Assembly (NCBI RefSeq): GCF_945859685.1
Contig: NC_079149.1
Span: forward strand, 4,375,118 to 4,439,117
Source: Eupeodes corollae
Taxonomy: Eukaryota; Arthropoda; Insecta; Diptera; Syrphidae
Direction: 5' to 3'
DNA length: 64,000 nucleotides
Shown: positions 35,401 to 46,520 of the stretch, in pieces
Position numbering within the stretch: position 1 is the first letter of the stretch
How the letters are laid out: each line of letters opens with the position of its first letter
Made by a program: the position numbers and the translations under genes
Notes under the pieces: generated by a model
Told to the model about the DNA's origin: nothing
Databases searched by the model: none
The model's input: the letters and a program-made list of their open reading frames with translations, nothing else

Positions 35401-37985
35401 TTGTTGATAAGGCCAACAATAGAGCATTAGTTAGTAAGGTATATCAGAGAGGTTTTAAAAGGTGATTTTGATAATGCAAAGGTTTTTGTTGTGGGCGAAG
35501 AGTGCACTTTGATGTTAGACACCAGGTGGCAATGATAGATTTGCCTTCAAGTGTTTTTGACAGGTAACAGAGATATAACCGTCATATATAAATCGTCTTT
35601 CTTGCTGCATTATACAATCGAGTGGGTTTTGTGTTAAACCTAAGCTATTGACAAGTTTAGGCATATGGATGCATGTGGTCATTTAAGATAAACAGAAAAA
35701 AAACATTTCTGTTGTTATGTCCATGATATTTAAACAAATGGATTGAAAAATCTTATTTTAAATAAAAATCAAATTAATTTTTAGAACCAAAATCTGAGAA
35801 ACTATCACATATTGAATTTAGTGTCATGTTTTCTGCATCTGTCAAAAGTGACACATTCTTCAAATATTGTTAAATATGACAGGTATACAATTTATTAGAA
35901 ATTGAAAATGAACATAAATTACTATTTTCTTCTGCTGATTGTTTATACAATCAAACAAAAAATAGCACTTCATTTTGACGTTTTACAAATCATCATGCAT
36001 AGCTAACAAATATTTTCCCAAATCTCTAAACAGTTTAAAAAACATTAAATTATCACTTAAAGTCTTACTATGCAAACCCAGAAGCTTAAAGTGAAATATC
36101 ACTCTAACTCAAAAATAGCTGCCAGAGCATAAATCCTTTCATGGAGGTTAAAAATGTCATCGTGTGAATAGTGTGGGTTTAATGTCATTCATATGAGACA
36201 CTTTAAATCTTTTTGGTCATCACACCGTAAGCACTTCAATTATAAAAGTTTTTTGAAGCTCTTCTAGAGATTTGTTTATGCTGCCAAAAGAAAAATGCCT
36301 CCTGCATGAAAAGATAGTCACTGATGTATATGATAACTTTTATAAGGGGGATGTTCAAAAGGTCAAAAGTCATAAGTATTATTGTTAAAGATATTCTAAC
36401 GAATAAAATTCTATTTCGGAAATTCATGAAAAGCTCAATATGTAACGAAAGTGACATTTGACATTTACACTAACTAAGATAAGAATGAAAAAATCCTACG
36501 TTGTCTATGTTACAAGCAACACAATCAAATTCCAGACATTTAAGTTAATTATATTTCCTTTAAAATGTTTGCCCACTCATAATAAGAATAAAAACAAAGC
36601 AACGGCACGACAATCAAAAATTACAACAAATAGAACATAAAAGGATGTGTTCGTTTCGTAGGCGTTAAGTTCTGTTCGCCGCCGCTAAATCATAGACAAA
36701 TGAAAGGAAATTGAACTCATCCAGATTTGTATTCACACTAATAACTGTCATTGGATAAGCATTTAACAATTGATTCAGAGAACATAGAGAACTTTTTGCA
36801 TACTTCCGATATTATTAAGAAGTACACGGAGAGCTTTACAAACGGATCTAATTTATACTCATCGTTTATTCAAAGTCTATCTGCGATAAAACGTCACAAT
36901 TGCATTACAAATGTTTTGTCACTTCAATATCTCAGCTTCCGCTTATCAGAATTAGAATTACAAACCTGTGTCATATTCTTGTCTAGACTTCAAGGTTACA
37001 TTACTTGTGATTGAATTAATTACGGAAACATAATTTTAATGCACGTAAACTAGTTTAGAGTTGCATAAAACTCTAATGAGGTGAGATTTTAAAAAAACTC
37101 AACTGAACCAAAATAAAAAATACACTTTAAGGTCAACTGAACAAAAAATAGCATTTTTATTTATGACATTTATGTCAAATTGTCCAGTCATAACATTTTA
37201 AATATAAAATTAAATTCTTAAATTTTGGTGCGACTTCTACTTTTCCGTTTGACAAATTTCTACCCAGACAAACAACTATCAATTAAAATTTTAATTAATT
37301 TGCACTTTGTGCCTGCTATGTCTGTTATTAAATTAAGTTTCTTGTACATTACTCATTAATGTCAGCAAACTATTCAATTTGACAGCCTAGGTAATAGGTA
37401 TGGGTACTTATTTCCTTCCTACACAAAATTTTATGCACAAGTAAGAGAAGATGTAGATAAATAATTATTATTTTACTAAGGCATTGGCATGCTTGGAATT
37501 ACAAGGAAGAAGTTTTATTTTATTTTTCAGTTTAAAGAAAACTTTGTGTGTACCTTATCTACCTATAAAATGGCAGTTAGTTTTACTTCTAGGTGATATG
37601 TATTCAGAGTGTTGAATAGATTTAAGGATTTATTGAAATGGAAAATCAACAGAAAAGAACATAGACACACACAGCATCCGGAATGGAAACTTTCTTTCTC
37701 TAAGGAAATTGCAAATATTTCATCGATTTTCCGGTATTTAAATAGTTGAAAAAGAAATAAAAGTTCAATTTGTTCAATATTTGTTTTTTTTTTTTTATTT
37801 ATAGTTAATTGGGAAAAACTTGGTGAAAAGAGATTATTGAATAAATGTTATTTACAAAAACGATATGCCTACGTTAAATAAAGTATTTAGTTCAAGAGTA
37901 TATTTAGTTTTTTGTTCATTTGAGAAAATAATCAAAAAAGTTATTCAAAATCAAGGTTAACAAAGTTTTTGAAACTTACATGTCA
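32444..37985. other. AT-rich non-coding stretch
   Basis: No exon or transposon protein was recognised in 5.5 kb. It contains A/T homopolymers, several TGTCAAA heptamers (for example at about 34,733, 35,840 and 37,173) and the short duplication at 34.83-34.94 kb. The open frames are short and Phe/Ile/Lys-rich, as expected by chance in such DNA. Confidence 0.5.
34828..34945. repeat. Short direct duplication, about 61 bp
   Basis: ACACCTGTCAGCTG(G/A)TA followed by TTGTGATT(A/G)A, CTCAAATCTGTGAG or CTTAGATCTCTAGCG, and AGATATT occurs twice, starting at about 34,829 and 34,890. Each copy has a CAGCTG palindrome. Confidence 0.7.
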
Positions 37986-37989
37986 TTTA

Positions 37990-39335
37990 TAAAAGCATGA
38001 ACACCAGCACAGGTGGTGGGGTGTTGTAGGATCTGGGGGTTTATGCTGCAACTTTTCCGAAACACCAAGTGTTTACTTTACCTCCTAGTGGTAACCACCG
38101 GATACTGGTTATATCTTTAGATATAACTTTCGAAACTTGTAAACGCGGGTGCAAAATCGGGAAAAAGCACCTTATAAATGGCCCAACAAATTTAGAGGTT
38201 AGTGCGAGGGGCTAGCAACCCCTACACAGTAAAAAAACTTGGAAGTTATGAGAGAGATACCAGCCTCGGATAATGAAACCCCTCTTATGGTAATCAGACA
38301 CGGAACGACAACGGACTACGCATTGAAAATTTGTACCTGGAATGTAAGAACCCTCTAGATGCGGATTCGTCGTGGGAAATCGGCTTAGATCGAAAGACAT
38401 GGATTTCAAACCAATAAGTGATCGCCTAGCTGTAATCCGAATCAAGGCCACATTACAGAACATCAGTATATCAAAATCGTACTCGGAGACTTCAATGCAA
38501 AAATCGGGAAGGAAGACATCTTTGGCGGATTAGTTGGAAAGCACAGCCTCCACGAAGAAACAACAGATAACGGCTTCCGACTAATCGACCTTGCTGCAGC
38601 TCGTAATACGGTGATAAGTAGCACTAGGTTTCCAAGACGGAAGATCTACACTGCCACCCTGCGATCTCCGGATGGTCAAACCACCAAACCAAATCGACCA
38701 TGTGCTAATCTGCGCAAGGCACGCATCCAACATCCTTAACGTGCGCACTTTCCGAGGAGCTAATGTCGACTCTGACCACTTTCTGGTAGTGGCTAAGTTT
38801 AGAGCTCGAATATCAAACGACAAAAAAACACGTGGGGCCCAAAGAAAAAAGTTCAACATCGGTTGCCTTAGCACATTGGAGAATGCCAGAGACTACAGTG
38901 AGCTCCTGAGCTGATAAGCTCCATATACCCTATCTACAAAAAAGGCGACCCGATGTTATGCAAAAACTACTTTGGCATATCCCTACTTAATGTTGCATAC
39001 AAAATCCTGTCCAACGTACAGTGGAAGCGTCTGAAACCTTTCTGCAACACAAATATCGGCACGCGATGTCTGAATTCGGGATCCCGAACAAACTGATCCA
39101 GCTGTGCCGCATGACGCTAAACAATACGACGATCCGCTGCTGCTTCGGTTTGGCCAAACAACTGGGTTCAAAACTCCTCACTCGAAAGACAAAAAGTGTC
39201 TGCTATACAAAACTTTGATTTAAACAGTCCTACTCTACGGCGCGGCGCCGAGTGCTGGACGATAAGTAAAAAAGGGGAATTGATACTGGGCACTCGATTG
39301 TTCACGATGGAAGACTGCAATATCTGCAGTATATG
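37990..39335 (+). mobile_element. RTE-like non-LTR retrotransposon, internally deleted copy
   Basis: A second RTE-like copy, here on +, keeping the 5' part. The endonuclease domain begins ALKICTWNVRTL (38,322), the catalytic N of WNVRT being typical of EEP endonucleases. It continues with DFKPISDRLAVIRI, VKIVLGDFNAKIGKEDIFGG (38,475), DNGFRLIDLAAARNTVI, FPRRKIYTATLRSPDGQT, then after a frameshift KPPNQIDHVLIC and NVDSDHFLVVAKFRARI. Reverse transcriptase then appears in pieces only: KKGDPMLCKNYFGISLLNVA, YKILSNV, then HAMSEFGIPNKLIQLCRMTL, then SKLLTRKTK and TVLLYGA (39,228). The RQGD block and the YADD motif are gone, so at least two internal deletions occurred. The 5' start at about 37,990 is an estimate. 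Confidence 0.85.
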
Positions 39336-42086
39336 AAAGTTGTTTATAAACTTCAAACCCATGACTTTTGTAGAAATGTCAGAATCTTTTTAAATGAGAA
39401 ATTTGCTATCGCTCCCCTTTCTGTTATCGATGGCAATCTGTGTTTCAGTATAGAATCTTGTGGTACCATAACCTCTGACTTTCATGTCCTTCATAATTGC
39501 ATGGTCTGGAGGACAAATGTTTATCCAATTTGTGTGTGTAAGAACGCAACATTTTTCGTGGAAAATGTTCTCACTTTTGCTGTCAGAAATCTGAGACCAG
39601 AATTTGTATGATTCGATTTATCAAAAATTATCTATCGCACAATTGAAAAAGGATGAAAAGAAATGCAGAGCTACTTCATTTTATTGCTCTGTCAACCCGT
39701 CAGAGAACACTTTTAAAAATCTTAGAAATACAAACTGGTCAATTAATTCGTGTGCATATGTATGTGCATTGTATAACTATCCTAAGGTTGACTTCACACT
39801 ATAATTTTTTGACAGATCATTAATTTGTTTACGCCAAAACACATGACTTAGCATAAGTGTGTGAGAAATTTGTTGAAGATCACCTTTTTGTTCGGCTAAG
39901 TGTCAGCTATTGTCGATGACAGCTTATCTGATTATTTTTCACTTTTAATAAGTAAACAGGAAGATAAAGCATACTCACATATTTAGAAAGATATAATTAT
40001 GTGGTATTACTCAAAGTGATATCACCAAAATCAAGTATTTCTCTTAAATGATGTGATTTTAGTATTACCTAATGCCTTGTCAATCGCTTGCATCATTGAC
40101 AGTTATGTATGACTCACAGTGATCAAAAATTATATTGTTTTTTCTGAATGCAGATTCAACCATTTGTCATAATCATAAACTATTTCGGTCTCTAATGTGT
40201 AGGTAGATAAATTTATGAAATAAATGTATTTTAAGCCAGTTTTTGAAGCTCACTCTTATGAATAGCAATTCACTTCAAAGAGCCATATATTTCAAACAAC
40301 CGGCACTCCTCCGAAAGCAGTACAGTTCGCGCTTATTACTAATTCCCGTTATCAAAATGCCAACCAGACGAGTTGTTTTTTTATTTGATTTCCATAAATT
40401 GATTTTATTGCATTGCACATGAATCATCATCATCAATCAAGCGGCCAAACTAAACTCCAGCGCCAGTCAGCCGTCACATCGCAGGTGAGGTGATTAAACT
40501 CTCACAAGTCTAATCCAAATGTCTAATAACATGCTGCCAACAAGTAACACCAACTTACAAAATTCCCTTGGAGGCACGCTCAAGCTCAAACTCACGCTCG
40601 GCGAAGGTGGTCGGCTAATCGAATTAAATTACAGAAGATAGCACACTTTTATTGACAAACTCGGGATGTGTTCAGTGATGTATAAAAATCTTCATAATAT
40701 GCAAATTGCGTTTCCATTCAGCTCTAAACTGATGAACAAGTCGCGTCATGCCGCGCCGCGCCGGCCGCCGCGTTTCAAAATAAAAGTTGCAAACAAAACT
40801 GCAGCGTCAACCCGTCGCCCCGTGTGCCGCCACCGCCGCACCGCCCGTAGCTGTCAATGTAGCAGCAGTAGCGGCAACAGCAACAGCAGACGTCAAAATA
40901 CACCGCAACACAATTTGTGGGCGTGACAGCATAAAACTGTTTGTTGTTGTTTTTTCCCACCACACTTGGTTTCATCATCGTCATCATCATCATCATTTGG
41001 CTCGGGCTTATTGCAGGAAGAGAAAAGAAGCTCCTCCGAAGCATGTCACCCAACGTTGATTATGGACAAAATCGTGTGGCAGAAGCGATGGAGGTGGAAG
41101 TGGAGGAGGAGAAGAAGAAAAAGAGGAGCCTTCAAACGATTGAAATCGGATTTTGAACTCGGTAATTGAGGCTCCGGAGGGTTCCAATAATATTGCTTGT
41201 GCCAATTTCATGGAATTGCGCGCTAGTGCCACATTAAAGTGTCTTAATATTTTCTCTCCTCCACCACGCATTCTTTGAAGGAAAAGCAACCTATAGCGGA
41301 CAAAACAAAATTGCACGAATAAATTTTACAAGACTGACTTCAACTTGCTGTTGTTGTTGTTGTTGTTTTGTTGCCCGATATGGATCTTATACTTTTAAGT
41401 TGCAATATGTGACCGCAAGAGGGAGGCACTGTATACATAATACCCTGCAAGTGCGATGCAATAAAGTGCAATTACCTATTGCTTTCGAAGAGATAGGACG
41501 CGAGAGAAGGTATACGTTAGGTACGAGTACCATAGATAGCTTAGAGAGTTGGCTATGGCACCGATATATGGTCTGGTTGGAAATGCATTATAAAGCACCT
41601 ACTCATACCTAATCGGTTGGCGCGATGGAGCAAAATATTAATAACACAATTAGTGTGAAAGGATGATATGTAACCAGAACGGAACGAAAATGCAATTACG
41701 ATTACGTTAGCAGCTCTTCTGCATATTTTTGTCCGTTTTACAAAGAGTGTAATCGGTATGTAAAACATGATAGGATTGGGACTATCCATACAGAGTGCAC
41801 AGACTGGTCTGGGTAGGGTAGGGATGGTACGTGTTCGACGGAATGCAAAATTTATGCCGATGTTAAATTAATGAGCCCAGATGGAATTTCGAACTTTGCA
41901 TGTAGGTCAAACGGGTGTGGTGTTTTAATAAACAAGAAGACATTTTATTTAATAATTTTTGTTTAGTCTTTTTTGCAGTGGTGTAGTTAATTTTGCAATT
42001 AAAATAAATTACATTGCTAAAAAAAATCGGGAAGACTATGCGGTACCAATGCAAAGGCTGATATGTCAAAATTGACAATCCTTGTA
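39336..42086. other. Non-coding stretch with a GC-rich island and microsatellites
   Basis: AT-rich flanks surround a GC-richer island at about 40,540-41,330. It includes GCCGCGCCGCGCCGGCCGCC (about 40,750), a CAGCAG/GCAACA-rich part, CATCATCATCATCATTTGG (about 40,985), a GGAGGAGAAGAAGAAAAAG purine run and a TTG repeat at about 41,348. Overlapping open frames on both strands across it are low-complexity and mutually exclusive, so none is called. It could be a promoter, 5' UTR or enhancer, but no splice or start signal decides this. Confidence 0.4.
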
Positions 42087-42575
42087 TGTGTTCTTAATGC
42101 ACGTCCATTAATTAATTCGAACATTCGAACGAATTTCTCAAATTAAATGTCACTTCAGCTGTCAAATCAAAATCGAATTATTTGCCGCTAGAATAAGTTG
42201 TTCTCTATTGGTTAAGTGTCAAAATAAATAGTCAGAATTTTTTTATGATCAGACTTTTTTATGAATCTCCTGGCAGCAACATTGATTGAAAGATATGTAT
42301 TCCCTTTCGAACCAAGCTATTTCGAAATATTTATGTGTTCTTAATGCACGTCCATTAATTAATTCGAACATTCGAACGAATTTCTCAAATTAAATGTCAC
42401 TTCAGCTGTCAAACCAAAATCGAATTATTTGTCGCTAGAATAAGATGTTCTCTATTGGTTAAGTGTCAAAAGAAATATTTAGATTTTTTATGATCAGACT
42501 TTTTTATGAATCTCCTGGCAGCGACATTGATTGGAAGATATTCCCTTTCGAACCAAGCTATTTCAAAATATTTAC
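42087..42575. repeat. Tandem duplication, 247-bp period, just upstream of the phosphatase exon
   Basis: TGTGTTCTTAATGCACGTCC starts copy one at 42,087 and copy two at 42,334. Both run through TTCGAACATTCGAACGAATT, TGTCACTTCAGCTGTCAAA, a GTCGCTAGAATAAG-like block, CTCCTGGCAGC and TTCGAACCAAGCTATTTC. They differ at only a few positions and by small deletions in copy two. The duplication ends 86 bp before the exon at 42,661, so it lies in the upstream intron. Confidence 0.93.
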
Positions 42576-42660
42576 ACAATATTGCATAATTTTAGGATGT
42601 ACACGTGTTTAATATTTACAACAATTTTGTTTAACAATATTTTTTTTTATTTCTTTACAG

Positions 42661-42851
42661 AAAACTTTGATATAATACCAAGTCGTTTAATAAAACTTGC
42701 GCAAGACGGAAAGTCTACAGACAACATATCAGTTGTTGTGATCTTCTTCAAGCATCCATCACAAATAGCCAAAAACTGCGATAAACTAACAATAATGGAA
42801 TCTGAATTCGATAATATCAAGGAAGTCGAATACTACGACTACTCAAGGAAT
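42661..42851 (+). CDS. Internal exon: C-terminal end of a PP2C (PPM) protein phosphatase domain
   Basis: This exon encodes the end of a metal-dependent Ser/Thr phosphatase domain. It is preceded by a strong acceptor (TTTTTTTTATTTCTTTACAG) and ends at AAT|GTAAGT, a consensus donor. The first two bases complete a codon and the exon ends on a codon boundary. The protein reads NFDIIPSRLIKLAQDGKSTD followed by NISVVVIFFKHPSQIAKN. The STDNISVVV segment is the last conserved PP2C motif; its Asp-Asn (codons at 42,720-42,725) helps bind the catalytic metals, and the preceding helix LIKLAQDGK is the usual LV..A...GS helix. The rest (NIKEVEYYDYSRN) is past the catalytic domain. The form F(F/L)..P..IA after the motif recalls PPM1E/PPM1F-like enzymes; the Drosophila long-form PP2C is another candidate. 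The other catalytic motifs were not found in the window. Confidence 0.85.
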
Positions 42852-42925
42852 GTAAGTATTCAAAAAAATAATTATGTTTTGTGAATTTGTTTGTTAAATA
42901 TTTTGTGTGTTTTGATATCTTATAG

Positions 42926-42985
42926 TTTTATCCTTCGGATGAAAATACAACAAGTAATAATTCACATACCGTCGATACAAAACAG
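42926..42985 (+). CDS. Small internal exon (20 codons) of the PP2C-type phosphatase gene
   Basis: It lies after a 74-bp intron (42,852-42,925) that ends TTGATATCTTATAG. The exon reads FYPSDENTTSNNSHTVDTKQ and ends CAG|GTAATT. Both boundaries are in phase 0, so it can be included or skipped without changing the frame of the large exon. It has no domain. The splice sites and length are reasonable, but an exon of 60 bases is weak evidence on its own. Confidence 0.65.
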
Positions 42986-44580
42986 GTAATTTTTGTAAGA
43001 AAACAGTTAAGATTTATTCATATACAAATGTCATGCTTTTAAAAAAAAAGGTTTGAAGATTGTCAAATGGAAGGATGGTAAAATTGTCATAATGTGTTTT
43101 TTTTTTGAACACTCAATTCTTTCAAATTACATGCAAAATTAATTGAAGCTTTATCATTTTACATTATTTTAAATGTCATTTTTCAAAAACATACAAATGT
43201 CATTTGGTAGATGGTTGAACGTTTTATACCAAAATAATTAATCAGCAATCTTACGTTACTAAATAAATGCACACTATTAAACCATCAAACATTCGTATAG
43301 AGGACTAATTTAGAGTAGGTCAAGACAAAGATACGAGTCTGAAATTGAAGCTAGGCAAACGATTGAAAATATAAAAGATCAATCAACTGTCAAAATTTTT
43401 GTACTTTATTCATTAGGAAAAGGTATAAATATTTAATTGACATATTTTTAATTTTGACGTTCGCACGTACTACGTTGTCCTTTAAAGAAATGTTACTCAT
43501 CTATCTAATTGAACAGACCTAATTCGTGTTTGTTTATACTTCTACGGTAACTTTGCAATATTATTATGATATCATGTATCATGTTCATCTTTGTTCAAAT
43601 GAAAATCATAAATCCATGAAATCATTTTGTACAATAAAATCATCAAGAAGTTCATATTCAAATCAAGTACACGCAATTCATAATTCTTTTTGAATTCTTC
43701 TAGGAAAAGTGATTGTTGTGACGGTGTGCATCAAAAGTTGTACTTTAAAAGAGGATTTTAGTAAATTGACAGCAGACATTTTTTGTACCTAGTTGTAATT
43801 TTATTTACATCTTCTTTTAAATTAAAATACAAACTAAAATTATTTGTTACTTTATTTCGTAAAAAATATATGAAAATATTTAAAATAAAAATAATTAACC
43901 TTAATTTTTATTGTTTTGTTTTTATTTAATTTTATCTTTTCCAAAAACAAAATTTTTTGAGATTGTTTCTTAAAATTTTTAGAGTTTTATGCGGAAAAAA
44001 AAATTTTAAGCAACATCATCAAAAAGCGATTTAAATGCTTTAAAATATAAATTTTCAACAATTTGATCCACGTTATACAAAATGTCGCGAACGAAAATCA
44101 AAATCTTGTTTAAATTGTACAATATTCCATTGAAATCGTTTGTTAACTTCAATGAACATTTCCTTTTTAAAAATGCTGCTTAATTTTCCAGCTAACCGTT
44201 TACTTCATTGTGTTTTTTTTTTTAATAAAACCAAAAAGTTAATATTTACTAGATATATTCCAAACTATTTTAAAGAAAAACCAAATATATTTATTTTAAA
44301 ATATATTTGACAGTTTGAAAATAATAAGTTCATTCAAACTATTTTTCCTCAAACTGTTTAATTCTTCTTTGAAATCCTAATCATAAATCTACATATAAGG
44401 GCTTAAGTGCCTTGCACAAGAGAGCGAACAACGAATGGACGAACAAACGTCATTTTACACATTTCAAAAAGTCAATGTCAAACAAAACACATTTAGATTA
44501 TAAGAAACCAATTGACACTTATGTAAGTATAATAAAATTTGCATTTTGTTCTCTAAAACACGACAATTTTGTAAAAACAA

Positions 44581-44991
44581 TGGTCGCATTCACAAAGCTA
44601 GTGGCTACGTAGTCAAGGGATACTGATTGGCTAAATCTAGCTACAAAAGTAGTTGACGTAGTATAAAAATTTCGGCTACAAAGTTGATACATACTGGTTT
44701 TGACGTTTCACAATCAGCTGCTCATTAAGGACACAAGAATTCAAAATGAAATTAATCTTTCGGTATTTACATAAATACAAATATAAATTAATTATATTAT
44801 ATCTTCAATTTGGTTTTATTGAATTTAAAAAGAAAAAAACTATTTAAAGTTCTGAAAACACAAATGTTTCTTATTTAATTTTCTATTTGTCATTAATATG
44901 ACAGTTGTGCATTGACTAGCTTTTTAGTGCAATTTTTCATTCACAAAGCTAGTTGAATTTTGACTACGTAGCCACTTTGTGAATGGGCCCA
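44581..44991. mobile_element. MITE-like element with GTGAATG inverted ends
   Basis: The left end, TGGTCGCATTCACAAAGCTA followed by GTGGCTACGTAGTCAA (44,581-44,616), is inverted at the right end as TTGACTACGTAGCCAC then TTTGTGAATGGGCCCA (44,960-44,991). The right end also carries CATTCACAAAGCTAG at 44,938 in direct orientation, so it can fold back on itself. CTACAAAAGTAGTTGACGTAG lies between. No transposase is present. Target duplications are not clear. Confidence 0.75.
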
Positions 44992-45265
44992 ATTTGTTAG
45001 TAACGAATTGCAGTGCAGTTGCACGAACTGTCAAACTCTATTCGCGTTCCACATACCACACTGCAACGAATAAATTGTTGACGCTCAACTTTACCTCAAA
45101 ATTAAACCATTTTTGTTTTGTTTGTTCGTCGCTGTCTGCGAATAGAAATGAAGCTCATGTGAAAGAAAAGTCAAAATATGCGATCATCCACAGTTTCGTA
45201 GCGCATGTGCATGATGCTTTAGATCGTATTTTTCTGAGTCTTAAATGTGACATCAATAGGTTTGG
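44992..45265 (+). repeat. Dispersed repeat, copy A (partner near 55.54-55.79 kb)
   Basis: It shares with 55,540-55,790 the ordered blocks CTATTCGCGTTCCACA, ACTGCAACGAATAAATTGTT, TTGTCTGCGAATAGAA-like, GTCAAAATAT, CATCCACAGTT and CGTAG.(G/T)CATGTGCA.GATGCTT. A 103-codon open frame crosses this copy, but it is not kept in the partner, so it is not called a gene. Confidence 0.75.
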
Positions 45266-45339
45266 CATTAAAATTGATACAAATTATTAAAGCTTACGTA
45301 GAGACTAAACGTATACAAACATTTTAAGAACAAAATATT

Positions 45340-46065
45340 TAACACATTTAACCAAATAGAAAGTACCTTCATTAATTATTTTTACCTCATCTGTCAACCT
45401 TGCAAAGGTAAAAGTTAATATTCCCTTGTAATTTAACACTGTCAAAATACTAAATGACAATTGACGACATCAAACAATTCCAGAACACTTGAGCGCCAGC
45501 TCGCCTGATGCGGTAGTTTCGTGCATCGACTAACAACAAATACGTTTCCCTATTCAAAGTATAAGCTAATTTAGTTAGTGGCTTAAAATTGTTGATAACA
45601 TTTAAATTTTAATTTAGAACTGTTAACAGTTTCAAACAGTAGAAAAAAAAATAATATAAAAGTTTAAAAGCCTTATGTATCTCTTATTCTAAAATATTTG
45701 TAAACTAAATAGAAAATGCCTTTATTAATTATTCTTACCACATCTGTCAACCTTTCAAAGTGTGAAAGTTTATATTTGCTTGTAATTTAACACTGTCAAA
45801 ATACTAAATGACAATTGACGACATTTTTATTTTCGCTGTCAAAAAAAATCCAGAAGACTTAAGCGCCATTACTTCTGATGCGGTAGTTTTGTGAATTGGT
45901 TAACAACAAGGACGTTTCCCTATAAAAAATATTAGCTAACTAATTTCTTAGCTTTAAATGTTACATGTTTTTTTAATTTAGAACTGCTAAGAGTTTTAAA
46001 CGATTAAGAAAAGAATATTAAAAGAGTTTACAAACAGTTTGAAGCCTTATCTCTTATTCTAAAAC
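45340..46065. repeat. Tandem duplication, about 353-363 bp period, within the intron
   Basis: TTTAACACTGTCAAAATACT followed by AAATGACAATTGACGACAT occurs at about 45,436 and 45,788. Before it both copies have ATTAATTATT(T/C)TTACC.CATCTGTCAACC; after it both have a CCAGA(A/G)(C/G)ACTT block, TGATGCGGTAGTTT and GAACTG.TAA.AGTTT. Divergence is about 10-15 percent by eye. Confidence 0.85.
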
Positions 46066-46520
46066 GGTTTTCAACCATTTGTTAAAGAATTTTCTTTATT
46101 TGTAGACAAAAATCAATGTACCTACACAATATAAGGGTGTATAACTTATTTATTTTCATTCTGTTGTTTTGTTAGACTGAGTATCTACATTTCTAGTCGA
46201 TAAACATCCAACGTACATATGTGTTTATTGTACATTCAAGCCACAAAGTTTACAAAAACTTATTCACCCCTATTATTTCTCTATTGACATGAAAACCAAC
46301 CCCGTCAAAAAATAAAAATAAGAAGAAAGAAAAGAAAAAAACAAGCTTTACACCCACTTCCAAGACAATTTCCTATCAGTTACGATATATCTACTTTCGC
46401 TTCCTAGACATGAAGCACTTTAAGAGCATGTGCATCCGTATGTATGTAATTTTCTATCTTTAACGAGGTTATAAGCTAAATCCTTTTTATGTTTCATCAT
46501 GTTCTGTTTGTTTTCCTTAG

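Larger units (their letters stand above)
42986..46520. other. Intron of the phosphatase gene, filled with repeats
   Basis: The interval between the 60-bp exon and the 3-kb exon (3535 bp) starts GTAATT and ends TGTTTGTTTTCCTTAG. It holds a TIR element (44.58-44.99 kb), a dispersed repeat (44.99-45.26 kb) and a tandem duplication (45.34-46.06 kb); the rest is AT-rich. A further small exon inside it cannot be excluded. Confidence 0.7.

Noticed and set aside
40666..41170. Overlapping open frames of 70-90 codons on both strands in the GC-rich island
   Set aside because: They are rich in His, Ala, Arg or Ser from CAT, GCA and GAG repeats, overlap one another in different frames and show no domain. 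A composition effect is the simpler explanation.
1..42660. Upstream exons of the PP2C domain (DGHGG, GDSR, DGLWD-type motifs)
   Set aside because: I looked for these motifs on + and did not recognise any. Short exons could still be missed by eye, so absence is not proven.
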